Numbered from the stretch's first letter, positions 51,901 through 61,229 are shown. The stretch is 64,000 bases of DNA from Clostridiales bacterium VE202-21 (GCA_000509105.1 BAIF02000111.1:1-64000), one strand, 5' to 3'. A program made the numbers and translations. The notes: generated by a model not told the origin, from the sequence alone.

Positions 51901-52296
51901 ATGAACATAGGATTAGTAGCACACGATGCAAAAAAGAAATTAATGCAGAACTTCTGCATAGCATACAGGGGGATTTTGAGCAAGCATCATCTGTTTGCTA
52001 CAGAGACAACAGGGGCTCTTGTGGAAAGCGTCACTAACCTGAATATCCATAAATATCTTGCGGGCCATTTAGGCGGGAAGCAGCAGATCGGCGCCCAGAT
52101 AGAACACAAGGAGATGGATCTGCTTATCTTTTTCCGGGATCCGCTGACACCGCGCTCCCATGAACCGGATGTGAACGATATTGTAAGACTATGCGATATG
52201 TACAATATACCTATTGCAACGAATATAGCAACAGCGGAGGCTTTGATTTTGGCATTAGACAGAGGAGACCTGGACTGGCGTGAGATGTATAAGTAA
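51901..52296 (+). CDS. mgsA: Methylglyoxal synthase
   Basis: Encodes 131 residues. VAHDAKKKLM contains the phosphate-binding and catalytic elements, and the region LLIFFRDPLTPRSHEPDV carries the catalytic Asp. It converts dihydroxyacetone phosphate to methylglyoxal and phosphate, a bypass of lower glycolysis. Cytoplasmic. GAGGAGATTACAGGAC precedes the ATG. The downstream carboxypeptidase gene starts 17 bases before its stop. Confidence 0.96.
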   Translation: MNIGLVAHDAKKKLMQNFCIAYRGILSKHHLFATETTGALVESVTNLNIHKYLAGHLGGKQQIGAQIEHKEMDLLIFFRDPLTPRSHEPDVNDIVRLCDMYNIPIATNIATAEALILALDRGDLDWREMYK

Positions 52297-53266
52297 AAGA
52301 GCTGTTCTTGCCCTTTGCCTGTTACTGTCCGTGCTTATCGCAGGATGCAGCAGGGAAGTACTAAAAGCAGAAGTATACGAGCAGGAACAGTATAACCGTT
52401 CAATATATAGAGGAACCCTGTCAGCGTCTGGCCTGTGTGTTACAGATACCGATGTTGCCCTGGAGGGTTATAGTGCGGACCCGGGCCTGCATGCTGCGGG
52501 TCTTTTTGATATAAAAGATAAGAAGGTACTCTATGCCAGTAAGATTCATGAAAGACTTTTCCCGGCCAGTACGACAAAGATTATGACAGCCTATGTGACG
52601 CTGAAATACGGGAATCTGGAGGATACTGTAACCGTTGGGCCCAATGCAACTCAGTTCGCCGAGGACGAGCAGACATGCGGCCTCCGGACCGGAGATATGG
52701 TTTCGCTGTACGATCTGCTCTGCGGGCTTTTACTCTATTCCGGTAATGACTGTGCGGTGGCGATCGCGGAACATGTGGCCGGCAGTGTGGAAGCATTTGC
52801 AGATATGATGAATGCAGAGGCCGCTTCCCTGAGAGCGACCAATACCCATTTCGTCAACCCCCATGGTCTGCAGGACGACAATCATTACACTACGGCATAC
52901 GATTTATACCTGATCTTCAACGCCTGTATAAAGGATCAGCGCTTCCTGGATATCATATCGAAGGATTCCTATACTGGAACGCTTACCTCAGCGGACGGAA
53001 GCGTACGCAGTGAGGTGTGGGAGGCTACCAATTTTTATTCCCAGGATCTTATTCCCGATCCGGAAGGCGTCCAGGTTATTGGAGGTAAAACAGGGACTAC
53101 CGACGAAGCAGGCTCCTGTGTCATCTTATACAGCAAGGATTCCCAGTCCAACCCCTATATATCCATTATAATGGGGGCAGGGACAAAAGATCTCCTGTAC
53201 GGCCAGATGAGCGCTATGCTGTCTGCAGGCGAAAGACCGGCTGCAGCTGCAGAGGCAGCCGATTAG
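52280..53266 (+). CDS. dacF: D-alanyl-D-alanine carboxypeptidase (S11), lipoprotein form
   Basis: Encodes 328 residues. A signal peptide with lipobox LIAGC (C23) suggests lipid anchoring outside the membrane. Active-site motifs are STTK (PASTTKIM), SGN (LYSGNDCAV) and KTG (GGKTGTTDEAG). It trims terminal D-alanine from wall peptides and so limits crosslinking. DacF is the usual name for the forespore member; assignment to that paralogue is tentative. ATG 52280 lies inside the end of mgsA, implying coupling. Confidence 0.9.
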   Translation: MRCISKRAVLALCLLLSVLIAGCSREVLKAEVYEQEQYNRSIYRGTLSASGLCVTDTDVALEGYSADPGLHAAGLFDIKDKKVLYASKIHERLFPASTTKIMTAYVTLKYGNLEDTVTVGPNATQFAEDEQTCGLRTGDMVSLYDLLCGLLLYSGNDCAVAIAEHVAGSVEAFADMMNAEAASLRATNTHFVNPHGLQDDNHYTTAYDLYLIFNACIKDQRFLDIISKDSYTGTLTSADGSVRSEVWEATNFYSQDLIPDPEGVQVIGGKTGTTDEAGSCVILYSKDSQSNPYISIIMGAGTKDLLYGQMSAMLSAGERPAAAAEAAD

Positions 53267-53334
53267 GCATATAACTAGTATATCGGAAAATAGGTGACTT
53301 ATCATATGATATACTAGCGCAGACCAAAAACAAA

Positions 53335-53370
53335 GAACCCGATGGAAGGACATGCCCTTCCACCGGGTTC
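53335..53370. terminator. Terminator between convergent genes
   Basis: GAACCCGATGGAAGG (53335-53349) pairs with CCTTCCACCGGGTTC (about 53356-53370) with one mismatch. Read on the minus strand it is followed by TTTGTTTTT, so it terminates the DUF378 gene, and it may also stop plus-strand transcription from the carboxypeptidase gene. Confidence 0.85.
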
Positions 53371-53406
53371 CCTGTTGTTTCGCTCTTTTGAAGCGACCTT
53401 TTTCAT

Positions 53407-53610
53407 CTACTCTGACATGTTTTTGATTCTGCCGAACAAGCTGATGAGGTAAAGACCACACAGGCCGACAATCGTATAAATTATTCTGGAAAGCCAGCTT
53501 AAATTTCCAAAGAGAAAGGCTACTAAATCAAATCGAAAAATGCCAACCAGAAGCCAGTTGACCGCCCCGATAATCACAAGTGTCAGAGCAGTGTTATCAA
53601 ACCACTTCAT
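53407..53610 (-). CDS. DUF378 small membrane protein (YuzA type)
   Basis: Encodes 67 residues with two membrane segments (LTLVIIGAVNWLLVGIF and LSRIIYTIVGLCGLYLISLF). The GAVNWLLVGIFRFDLVAFLFG block is diagnostic of DUF378. Function unknown. Reverse strand, alone, with GGAGGAAATAAT before the start. The gene is convergent with the carboxypeptidase gene, and divergent from the next gene across about 140 bases. Confidence 0.9.
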   Translation of the reverse strand: MKWFDNTALTLVIIGAVNWLLVGIFRFDLVAFLFGNLSWLSRIIYTIVGLCGLYLISLFGRIKNMSE

Positions 53611-53753
53611 ATTATTTCCTCCTTTTCAATATCAATGCTCTTATTATTGCCACAAAAACTGGAAATATACACTTAAAAATGTTATACTAGTAAAGTTATC
53701 ATAATAATTGTATCATTTTGAAAATTGATTTACGGTACAGGAGGAAGATTAGT

Positions 53754-55130
53754 TTGGCATCACGGAAGGACAATTCCATCAGTATTAATAAGTATAAAAG
53801 AAAACGTGAGATGAATATCGGCATCTTTATTTTTGCAATTGTATTTATTTATCTTATAGTAACGATTGTCATGTATGCTGCTGCAAAGAAAATCTCTGTT
53901 TATGAGGTAAGAGAAGGCAGTATTCTGACGGACAATTCCTACACAGGGCTCATCCTCCGTGAGGAAACAGTGGTTTATGCAGAGAACACAGGGTATATCA
54001 ATTATTTTCAAAACGAGAACAGCAAGATTAAGGCCGGTGCGAATGTTTATGCGGTTACCTCGCAAAAGTTAACCTATCCGGAGGAGACGAGCACGGAGAC
54101 TTCTCTGAGCACAGAAGAACAGAATACCCTGATCGTAAAAACGCAGAGCTTTAACGAGAATTTTAATCCGCAGAAGTTCTCCTCTGTTTATTCCCTGAAA
54201 AATGAAATCGACAACACCCTGCAGAATGCTTCTAATCAAACCAAGACAGCGCAGATGGATGCTGTGCTGTCCCAGAACGGTGTGAGCGCAGATGTATATC
54301 AGACACCGCGGGACGGAATTATGGTTCTTGATTTTGACGGCTGTGAGTCTTTAACCGCAGATTCATTCAAAAAAGCAGACTTTGACAGGAGCAGCTACAA
54401 AAAGGTGAGCCTGGAAGATAATATGCAGGTCAAGAAGGGGGAACCAGCCTACAAACTTGTCACAAATGAAAAGTGGTCTGTGATTATAGAATTGGACAAG
54501 GATATGGCAGGCAAACTGGCTGATACGACCTACATAAAAACCAGAATAGATAAGGACAGCGAATCCATCTGGGCAGACTTTTCTATCCTGAAAAAAGACG
54601 GTGAGTACTATGGACGGCTGGATTACGATAATTCCATGATCCGTTATGCCGGAGACAGATTTTTAAATATAGAGCTCATCCTTGAGGATGAGAGCGGACT
54701 GAAGATTCCGAAAAGCAGTGTTGTGGAGAAAGAGTTCTTTGTGGTGCCCTCAGAGTATATCACTACGGGCGGCAACAGTTCCGCTTCGGGAGTCATGGTT
54801 CAAAAGCGCGGCGGCAATGCAGTTTTTCAGGCCGCTGACATATACAAATCTACGGAGGATGGCAGCGTATATCTCAGCACTTCCACGCTGAAGAGGGGCA
54901 CCGTCCTTGTAAAGCCCGAATCCGCCGAGACATTAGCCCTGTCAGAGACACAGTCTCAAAAGGGTGTATTTAATATTAACAAAGGCTATGCTGTATTCCG
55001 TCAGGTTACGATCCTCGCAGAAAGCGATGAATATTATATTGTCAAGGAAGGGGATTCCTACGGACTTTATAATTACGACCATATCGTTCAGGATGGGGAT
55101 TCGGTAGATGAGGACGAGGTTGTCTATTAA
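53754..55130 (+). CDS. HlyD-like membrane-anchored protein of the sepF cluster
   Basis: Encodes 458 residues from TTG 53754, preferred because AGGAGG lies upstream (about 53740-53745). A short basic cytoplasmic start is followed by a membrane segment (about 21-41). The outer part has a biotinyl-lipoyl-like fold (TGLILREETVVYAENTGYINYF) and a helical hairpin rich in Ser and Gln, giving weak similarity to HlyD-type adaptors. No exporter genes are near. Co-directional with yggS-sepF-ylmH, as in other Lachnospiraceae, suggesting a cell-envelope or division role; function not established. Confidence 0.7.
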   Translation: MASRKDNSISINKYKRKREMNIGIFIFAIVFIYLIVTIVMYAAAKKISVYEVREGSILTDNSYTGLILREETVVYAENTGYINYFQNENSKIKAGANVYAVTSQKLTYPEETSTETSLSTEEQNTLIVKTQSFNENFNPQKFSSVYSLKNEIDNTLQNASNQTKTAQMDAVLSQNGVSADVYQTPRDGIMVLDFDGCESLTADSFKKADFDRSSYKKVSLEDNMQVKKGEPAYKLVTNEKWSVIIELDKDMAGKLADTTYIKTRIDKDSESIWADFSILKKDGEYYGRLDYDNSMIRYAGDRFLNIELILEDESGLKIPKSSVVEKEFFVVPSEYITTGGNSSASGVMVQKRGGNAVFQAADIYKSTEDGSVYLSTSTLKRGTVLVKPESAETLALSETQSQKGVFNINKGYAVFRQVTILAESDEYYIVKEGDSYGLYNYDHIVQDGDSVDEDEVVY

Positions 55131-55159
55131 CTATATTATATAAACAAGGAGTGTCATTT

Positions 55160-55858
55160 ATGTTGAAAGAGCAATTGCAAGAAGTAGAAGAGAAGATACA
55201 GGCCGCCTGTGACCGCGCAGGGAGGCAGCGCAGTGAAGTGACTTTAATCGCGGTCAGCAAGACCAAACCCATTGCAGTACTTCAAGAGGCATATGATATA
55301 GGTGTCAGAGTATTCGGAGAAAATAAAGTCCAGGAACTTACGGAAAAGTATGAAGCCCTTCCGGATGACATTCACTGGCATATGATCGGCCATCTTCAGA
55401 CCAATAAGGTAAAATACATCGTAGATAAAGCGGAACTGATCCATTCTGTGGATTCGGTAAAGCTCGCTCAGGTTATTGAGAAAGAAGCAGAGAAGAAAAA
55501 CTGCATCGCCAGTATCCTGATCGAAGTCAATGTAGCAGGAGAAGAAAGCAAGTTCGGCCTTAAAGTTGACGAAGTAATTCCATTTATAGAAAAAATTGCA
55601 TCATTTAAGCATATTCGTGTATGCGGGCTCATGACAATCGCTCCATTTGTTGAAAATCCAGAGGATAATCGCCCAATTTTCGAGAATTTACATAAATTAT
55701 CTGTTGACATTAAGAACAAAAACATTGATAATGTTAATGTGAGCATACTTTCAATGGGGATGACCAATGATTACGAGGTTGCAATAGAAGAGGGCGCGAC
55801 CATGGTTCGTGTAGGAACCGGAATCTTTGGTGCCAGAGATTATGCCGTTAAGGCATGA
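55160..55858 (+). CDS. YggS/YlmE family PLP homeostasis protein
   Basis: Encodes 232 residues. The PLP lysine is in TLIAVSKTKPI (about residue 35), and FGENKVQELTEKYE and GLMTIAPFVEN are family markers. It is a PLP-binding TIM-barrel protein without known catalysis that balances vitamin B6 and amino-acid pools. ATG 55160 follows AAGGAGTG at six bases; an earlier GTG at 55151 is less well placed. Upstream of sepF, the usual order. Confidence 0.95.
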   Translation: MLKEQLQEVEEKIQAACDRAGRQRSEVTLIAVSKTKPIAVLQEAYDIGVRVFGENKVQELTEKYEALPDDIHWHMIGHLQTNKVKYIVDKAELIHSVDSVKLAQVIEKEAEKKNCIASILIEVNVAGEESKFGLKVDEVIPFIEKIASFKHIRVCGLMTIAPFVENPEDNRPIFENLHKLSVDIKNKNIDNVNVSILSMGMTNDYEVAIEEGATMVRVGTGIFGARDYAVKA

Positions 55859-55929
55859 GGATCTGGAACAGAAAGTATATTTTCAAAAAAAATTTATGCA
55901 TCAAGAGGGCATAAGATAGGAGTGTAAAC

Positions 55930-56469
55930 ATGGGTGTGTTTGACAAATTTTTGGACATCATGAAATTGAATGATGATGAATACGATGACGACGATTTCTA
56001 TGATGACGAATTTGAAGATGATGATTTTGATGAAAAACCACGCCGTTCTCTTTTTAATAAGAAAAGCAAAGAGGAATACGACGATTTTGATATCCAGGAG
56101 GATAAAAGATATGCTCCTGCAAACAGCAGCAATAACAAAGTAACCCCGATGCGTCAGCCGGCTTCCAGACGCAATGCCAACATGGAGGTCTGCGTGGTAA
56201 AGCCTACATCAGTAGACGATTCCCGCGAGATTACCGAGACACTGCTGGCAGGGCGTACTGTAATCCTGAACCTGGAGGGCATGGATCTGGAGATTGCGCA
56301 GAGGATCATCGATTTTATCTCAGGAGCGACTTTCGCAATCAGCGGAAACCTGCAGAAGATTTCCAACTATATATTCCTTGTAACACCGACGAATGTTGAT
56401 ATTTCAGGTGATCTTCAGGATCTGCTGGGCGGCTCTATGGAGACAGCTAATGTAAGAGGAAGATATTAA
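55930..56469 (+). CDS. sepF: Cell division protein SepF
   Basis: Encodes 179 residues. An N-terminal amphipathic membrane-targeting helix (MGVFDKFLDIMKL) precedes an Asp-rich linker (about 15-40) and the C-terminal SepF domain with VVKPTSVDDSREITETLLAGRTVILNLEG and the dimerising GATFAISGNLQKI. SepF tethers and bundles FtsZ at midcell. ATAGGAGTGTAAAC precedes the ATG. Confidence 0.96.
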   Translation: MGVFDKFLDIMKLNDDEYDDDDFYDDEFEDDDFDEKPRRSLFNKKSKEEYDDFDIQEDKRYAPANSSNNKVTPMRQPASRRNANMEVCVVKPTSVDDSREITETLLAGRTVILNLEGMDLEIAQRIIDFISGATFAISGNLQKISNYIFLVTPTNVDISGDLQDLLGGSMETANVRGRY

Positions 56470-56476
56470 TTCTGGC

Positions 56477-57262
56477 ATGGAAAAAGAAGAACAGCTTTTG
56501 GAAAAACGGCTGATTGAGCTGTCCAGGACGGCGTATCACCGTGACATCATTACATATTCGGATTTTCTGAATTTGAATGAACTGAATATTTTGCATTCTT
56601 TGCCGAAGGACAGGCTGTATACTCGCTATGTGACTTTCGGCGGATATGACACAGCAGAGCGTCAGATGGCAGCATTCCTACCTGATGCTCTTTATTTGCG
56701 TGGCAGCGATGACACAGCAGACCTGGAAACCCTGGGATTTCCTTTTTCTGTTCTTTGTATCGAGCCGCTGCATGAGAAATATGCGGAAGAACTGACGCAT
56801 AGAGATTATCTGGGCGCTGTGCTGAATCTCGGAATAGAGCGTTCCAGACTGGGAGATATTCTGATTGAAGGTAATAAGGCCATTCTGTTTGTGGAAACTG
56901 GCCTGAGCGTTTATCTTCAGGAGCAGCTGACCCGGGTCCGCCGCACAAACGTTATGCTCCGGGAAGAAAACGTGCAGGACTTCCAGTATACTCCCCGTTT
57001 TGAGGAGGTCAAAGGTACTGTGGCCTCCGTCAGGCTGGACTGTCTTTTGTCCCTGGCATTCTCCTCCTCACGGACACGCCTGAGCGGTTTGATTGAGGGC
57101 GGTAAAGTATTTGTCAATGGAAAGCTTATGACAACAAATGGGTTCCAGGTGAAGGAAGACGATATTATATCCGTGAGAGGCATGGGAAAATTCCAGTATA
57201 AAGGTATCTTGTCCCGCACAAAAAAGAATAGAATTTTCGTAATCATCCATAAATATATATAG
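56477..57262 (+). CDS. ylmH: YlmH-like S4-domain RNA-binding protein
   Basis: Encodes 261 residues. The N-terminal two thirds match YlmH (FTLDPREQ-like domain, here with FGGYDTAERQMAAFLPD), and the C-terminal S4 domain includes RLDCLLSLAFSSSRTRLSGLIEGGKVFVNGK. Recent work on the Bacillus protein links it to rescue of stalled ribosomes; otherwise it is known as a division-cluster gene. It starts seven bases after sepF. Confidence 0.92.
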   Translation: MEKEEQLLEKRLIELSRTAYHRDIITYSDFLNLNELNILHSLPKDRLYTRYVTFGGYDTAERQMAAFLPDALYLRGSDDTADLETLGFPFSVLCIEPLHEKYAEELTHRDYLGAVLNLGIERSRLGDILIEGNKAILFVETGLSVYLQEQLTRVRRTNVMLREENVQDFQYTPRFEEVKGTVASVRLDCLLSLAFSSSRTRLSGLIEGGKVFVNGKLMTTNGFQVKEDDIISVRGMGKFQYKGILSRTKKNRIFVIIHKYI

Positions 57263-57313
57263 CGCCGGATTGCTGTGCGCCATACATGACTTCAACGAAG
57301 AAAAGGAAAAACC

Positions 57314-57832
57314 ATGAAAGATAAGAATACAAAATCTATACAAAGTTATCTGCTGGCCGTCCTCGGCTGTATCGTCCTGATCGTGCTGGATCAGTTTACA
57401 AAATGGCTTGCCGTCGTACATTTAAAAGATCAGGAGCCCTTCGTGATCTGGAAAGGCGTATTTAAGCTGGAATATCTGGAAAACCGGGGCGCAGCATTCG
57501 GTATTATGCAGGACAGGCAGATTCTGTTTGCTGTAGGGGCAGTCGTGATCGTATGCCTGATTGGTTTTATTTACGGAAGGATGCCGCATACGTCCCGCTA
57601 TTACCTGCTGCGCATCTGCGCGGTAATGATTTGCGCCGGGGCTATCGGCAACATGATTGACAGGCTGCGGCTGAATTATGTGGTGGATTTTTTCTACTTC
57701 GAGCTGATTAATTTTCCCATCTTTAATATAGCGGACTGCTATGTGGTAGTTGCGTGCATCCTCTTTGCTTTTGCTATACTTTTTTACTATAAAGAGGACG
57801 AGCTGAGCTGCTTTTCGCTGAAGAAAGGATAA
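57314..57832 (+). CDS. lspA: Lipoprotein signal peptidase LspA
   Basis: Encodes 172 residues with four membrane segments. The catalytic aspartates lie in GAIGNMIDRLRLNYVVDFFYF and FNIADCYVV. It cleaves prolipoproteins before the lipidated cysteine, and lipoproteins at 20838 and 52280 would be clients. GAAAAGGAAAAACC precedes the ATG. rluD follows after seven bases, the common lspA-rluD order. Confidence 0.96.
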   Translation: MKDKNTKSIQSYLLAVLGCIVLIVLDQFTKWLAVVHLKDQEPFVIWKGVFKLEYLENRGAAFGIMQDRQILFAVGAVVIVCLIGFIYGRMPHTSRYYLLRICAVMICAGAIGNMIDRLRLNYVVDFFYFELINFPIFNIADCYVVVACILFAFAILFYYKEDELSCFSLKKG

Positions 57833-57839
57833 AAGGCCT

Positions 57840-58751
57840 ATGGAGGAATTATATTTCACTGCCGGATCAGCCGGTGTCCGGATTGACAAATTTCTTGCCG
57901 AAGCCATTCCGGATCTCTCCAGATCCCATATACAGAAGCTGATCGCTGCAGACCTGGTAACCGTCGGTGATAAGGCTGTCAAAGCCAATTATAAAACTGC
58001 GGTAAGTGATGAGATAAAAGTGCAGATCCCAGAACCGGAAATACCCGATATTCAGCCGGAAAATATTCCTCTGGACATTCTTTTTGAGGACAGCGATATC
58101 CTGATCGTAAATAAACCCAAAGGAATGGTTGTACATCCCGCCCCGGGGCATTACAGCGGCACGCTGGTCAATGCTGTTATGTATCACTGCAGAGATAACC
58201 TTTCAGGCATTAACGGTATTGCAAGGCCGGGAATTGTACATCGGATTGACATGGACACGACAGGATCTCTGCTTATCTGCAAGAATGACGCTGCACACCA
58301 GTCACTGGCCGAACAGTTGAAGGAGCACCACATTACCCGGAAATACCATGCCATTGTGCACGGCAATCTGAAAGAGGACGACGGAACAGTAAATGCACCG
58401 ATCGGCAGGCACCCCACAGACAGGAAAAAGATGAGCACAAGGGCCACTCACGGCCGCAGTGCGGTGACACACTATAAGGTGCTGGAGCGTTTCGGAGATT
58501 ACACCTATATCGAATGTGAACTGGAAACCGGACGTACACATCAGATCCGGGTGCATATGGCCAGTATCGGGCATCCAATCGTGGGAGATGCCGTCTACGG
58601 CCCTGCCAAATGCCCGTTTAAACTGCAGGGGCAGACACTGCATGCAAAGGTTCTCGGCATCATACATCCTATGACGGGGGAGTATATGGAATTTGATGCG
58701 CCGCTTCCGGAATATTTTCTCCAATTATTGAATACGTTAAGACACCGATAA
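57840..58751 (+). CDS. RluD-family 23S rRNA pseudouridine synthase
   Basis: Encodes 303 residues. An N-terminal S4 domain (GVRIDKFLAEAIPDLSRSHIQKLI) precedes the synthase domain with the catalytic Asp in GIVHRIDMDTTGSLL and ETGRTHQIRVHMASIGHPIVGD. It converts uridines of large-subunit rRNA to pseudouridine. Member of the RluA/RluD group; exact positions modified are not determinable. Ends the sepF-ylmH-lspA run. Confidence 0.94.
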   Translation: MEELYFTAGSAGVRIDKFLAEAIPDLSRSHIQKLIAADLVTVGDKAVKANYKTAVSDEIKVQIPEPEIPDIQPENIPLDILFEDSDILIVNKPKGMVVHPAPGHYSGTLVNAVMYHCRDNLSGINGIARPGIVHRIDMDTTGSLLICKNDAAHQSLAEQLKEHHITRKYHAIVHGNLKEDDGTVNAPIGRHPTDRKKMSTRATHGRSAVTHYKVLERFGDYTYIECELETGRTHQIRVHMASIGHPIVGDAVYGPAKCPFKLQGQTLHAKVLGIIHPMTGEYMEFDAPLPEYFLQLLNTLRHR

Positions 58752-58820
58752 TGGAACAGTTCAGACCGCTCGAATTATTCCCCGGTAATTATGAAAATTG
58801 CACAATAAACTCAATTCATG

Positions 58821-58849
58821 TTGTAAAAAACAGCGTCATCTTGTATAAT
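58821..58849 (+). promoter_or_regulatory. Promoter of the cytidylate-kinase-like gene
   Basis: TTGTAA (58821-58826), a 17-base spacer and TATAAT (58844-58849), about 69 bases before the start at 58918. No other gene lies between. Confidence 0.65.
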
Positions 58850-58917
58850 AATTGTATAAAAGTTATTCCACGAAAGGACAACATATGCTGGTTTGACGTA
58901 AAAGGAGAGTGACTGAT

Positions 58918-59565
58918 ATGAAAACTAACACAATCATTACAATTGGCAGACAGTACGGCAGCGGAGGGCGCGAGATTGGCTACAAGGTAGCGGAACATCT
59001 TGGTATTAAGCTTTACGACAAAGAGATGCTGGCAAGGGCCGCCAAAGAAAGCGGGATCTGCGAGGAAATCTTTGAATCCCATGACGAGAAACCAACGAAC
59101 AGCTTTCTGTACTCATTGGTGATGGATACCTATTCCATGGGATATTCCGGCAGCACCTATTCCGATATGCCGATCAACCATAAAGTGTTCCTGGCTCAGT
59201 TTGACGCAATCAAAAAGATTGCGAACGAGGGGCCGTGTATCCTGGTCGGCCGATGCGCAGACTATGCATTAGAATCCTACGAGAATGTAGTCAGTGTATT
59301 TATCCATGCGGATCTGGATGCCCGTGTCCGCAGAATCGCACGGATTCACGATATGACAGATGCCCAGGCAAAAGACATCATAATCAAGACAGACAAAAAA
59401 CGTGCCAGCTACTACAATTATTATACGAATAAAAAGTGGTCAGATGCCGAAAGCTATGAATTATGCCTGAACAGCGGGGAACTCGGCGTGGAAGGGACCG
59501 CACAGGCGATTGAACAGTACGTAGCTTTAAAAGAGGGCATAGCATCTGCAAAGAGAAAGCTTTAA
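58918..59565 (+). CDS. Cytidylate kinase-like family protein
   Basis: Encodes 215 residues. The P-loop is ITIGRQYGSGGREIGYKVAEHLG at the N-terminus, followed by a LID-like region and CILVGRCADYAL with later RIARIHDMT. It belongs to the cytidylate-kinase-like group (AAA_26 type) abundant in Clostridia alongside a true Cmk; the phosphate acceptor is unknown. AAAGGAGAGTGACTGAT precedes ATG 58918. It has its own promoter and ends at a long hairpin. Confidence 0.85.
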   Translation: MKTNTIITIGRQYGSGGREIGYKVAEHLGIKLYDKEMLARAAKESGICEEIFESHDEKPTNSFLYSLVMDTYSMGYSGSTYSDMPINHKVFLAQFDAIKKIANEGPCILVGRCADYALESYENVVSVFIHADLDARVRRIARIHDMTDAQAKDIIIKTDKKRASYYNYYTNKKWSDAESYELCLNSGELGVEGTAQAIEQYVALKEGIASAKRKL

Positions 59566-59574
59566 AGAAGTATT

Positions 59575-59656
59575 CCCATATCAGATAAGAGCCGGAAACG
59601 CCGGACAGCAGTTTACATAACGCTGTCCGGCATTTCCGGCTCCTATCTGATATGGG
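59575..59656. terminator. Long hairpin between convergent genes
   Basis: CCCATATCAGATA (59575-59587) pairs with TATCTGATATGGG (59644-59656), and inside AGCCGGAAACGCCGGACAGC pairs with GCTGTCCGGCATTTCCGGCT with one mismatch. The stem of more than 30 bp spans the gap and the last codons of the TtcA-like gene. There is no T-run, so it would act as a bidirectional RNA-end structure. Confidence 0.75.
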
Positions 59657-60377
59657 GGATTCTGTCCGGCCATCCCTTGATATTGCCGTTCAATATAGCA
59701 TGAAACATTCTTTCCCTTGCACCGGGATGCTCCGTATTGAGCTGTTTTACCAGTTCTTTCGCATACTGCCTCTTGGTATATCCGTCAACAGGACATTTGC
59801 TGTTCACTACGGGCAGATGATACTTATTCTTAAACCCGATTACATCCGCTTCATTGATAAACATAATGGGACGGATAACGGTCAAATCCATGCGGTCCAG
59901 ATAAGTCTTCGGTGAGAAAGAATGGAATCTGCCTTCAAAGATTAATGAGAGCAGCATAGTTTCAATAATATCGTCCTTGTGATGGGCGTACGCAACCTTA
60001 TTACAGCCCATTTTTTTAACCGCCTCGTTAAGCGCCCCCTTGCGCATCTTTGCACAGAGTGAACATGGATTGGCTTCTTTTCGCACATCAAACAGAATGT
60101 GATAGATCTCAGAATCTACAATATGGTAGGGCACTTCCAGTTCCCTGCAAAGCTCTTTAATAGGAGTTAAATCGAATTTCTCGAATCCCAGGTCCACCGT
60201 GACAGCACTGAGTTCGAACTGTTTCGGATAAAACCGTTTCAGGCCATGCAGGGCATAGAGCAGCGTAAGGCTGTCCTTTCCACCGGAAATTCCCACTGCA
60301 ATATGATCGCCCTCCTGGATCATGGCATATTCATCAACTGCTTTTCGTGTAAAACTTAATAATCTCTGTAACTGCAT
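59643..60377 (-). CDS. TtcA-like tRNA sulfurtransferase / PP-loop ATPase
   Basis: Encodes 244 residues on the reverse strand. The PP-loop SGGKDS lies in AVGISGGKDSLTLLYAL near residue 30, with a CSLC pair (NPCSLCAKMRKGAL) and a later VNSKCPVDG cysteine, as in TtcA-type proteins that hold an iron-sulfur cluster. TtcA thiolates C32 of some tRNAs; the Firmicute relatives are less studied, so tRNA thiolation is inferred. Single gene, convergent with the kinase-like gene; last codons are within a long hairpin. Confidence 0.85.
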   Translation of the reverse strand: MQLQRLLSFTRKAVDEYAMIQEGDHIAVGISGGKDSLTLLYALHGLKRFYPKQFELSAVTVDLGFEKFDLTPIKELCRELEVPYHIVDSEIYHILFDVRKEANPCSLCAKMRKGALNEAVKKMGCNKVAYAHHKDDIIETMLLSLIFEGRFHSFSPKTYLDRMDLTVIRPIMFINEADVIGFKNKYHLPVVNSKCPVDGYTKRQYAKELVKQLNTEHPGARERMFHAILNGNIKGWPDRIPHIR

Positions 60378-60512
60378 CTATTTCTAAATCCTTTCATCGT
60401 AAGTTTCTGTCAAAACACAGACTATATTATTATAGAATGTCTCTCTTTGAAATACAAGAAAATTCACAGATATGAAAGACTAAAAAATCGAAAAATGCTG
60501 TTCCTAAAATAG

Positions 60513-60541
60513 TTCACTAGGCAAAAAAAATGTGATATAAT
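60513..60541 (+). promoter_or_regulatory. Extended -10 promoter for the gene at 60636
   Basis: TTCACT (60513-60518), a 17-base spacer and TATAAT (60536-60541), with the TGA before the -10 giving an extended -10. The transcript would begin near 60548 and reach the start at 60636 through an A-rich leader. Confidence 0.6.
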
Positions 60542-60635
60542 ACGATCAAGTGTATCTGGAATATTTTAACTGCTAACGCTTCCCGATATACAAAAACTAA
60601 TGAATAAAAAGAAAGGAAGTAAAAAGGAGCAAAAT

Positions 60636-61229
60636 ATGGAGATGAACTTTAGATTGATCGGAGATGAGGTCTGGTCAGAACACATCCACTGGAAACTGCA
60701 TTCTTTTGAGAGTGTGTCACTGATTTACGATTTAATGACAGGTATGCTTGTGGATGAGTATATAAAGCTGCTCAGAAATGGGGAGGCGAAAATCATTCAA
60801 AATGAGTTTGCAGAAGGTAAACAATGCGAGCTTCTGATTGAAGAAAACGAAAAAATCGCAGAAAACTTATGCAGGCATATGAATATAAAAAAAGACGAAG
60901 GAGTAATGGCTGTATTTTTTGATTCCTTCTATCGGCTGCTCCGGCTTGCTACAATAACCAGCTACCAAACGGCGCTGGATAATATAAGTATAAGCGAAGT
61001 GGATAGGTGCCTTGCCGTTTGCAGGGATTTCAGCTGTGAGATGCTGTCTGCCGGCAAGATGATCCGGAAAGAAGATGGCGGCTGCTATTCCAAAGATGTC
61101 GATATTATTCTTAAAAATATGCATAAAGTATTGGCGGTTTTTATTGAGAAAGCCACAGAATACGGTAAGTATTTTTTAAATTATAAAAAAAGTAAGGCCC
61201 GAAAAGACCTTTCCAATAAAAAGCAGTAA
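60636..61229 (+). CDS. Hypothetical protein with its own promoter and terminator
   Basis: Encodes 197 residues that I do not recognise. ATG 60636 has AAAAAGGAGC at good spacing; the in-frame ATG at 60600 has none. The chain is mostly helical, soluble and charged, with a short cysteine-containing part (CRDFSCEMLSAGKM) and a lysine-rich C-terminus (KKSKARKDLSNKKQ). The helical build with an N-terminal acidic part could suit a TetR-like ligand domain or a scaffold, but there is no visible DNA-binding helix-turn-helix. Monocistronic, between an extended -10 promoter and a strong terminator. Confidence 0.6.
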   Translation: MEMNFRLIGDEVWSEHIHWKLHSFESVSLIYDLMTGMLVDEYIKLLRNGEAKIIQNEFAEGKQCELLIEENEKIAENLCRHMNIKKDEGVMAVFFDSFYRLLRLATITSYQTALDNISISEVDRCLAVCRDFSCEMLSAGKMIRKEDGGCYSKDVDIILKNMHKVLAVFIEKATEYGKYFLNYKKSKARKDLSNKKQ

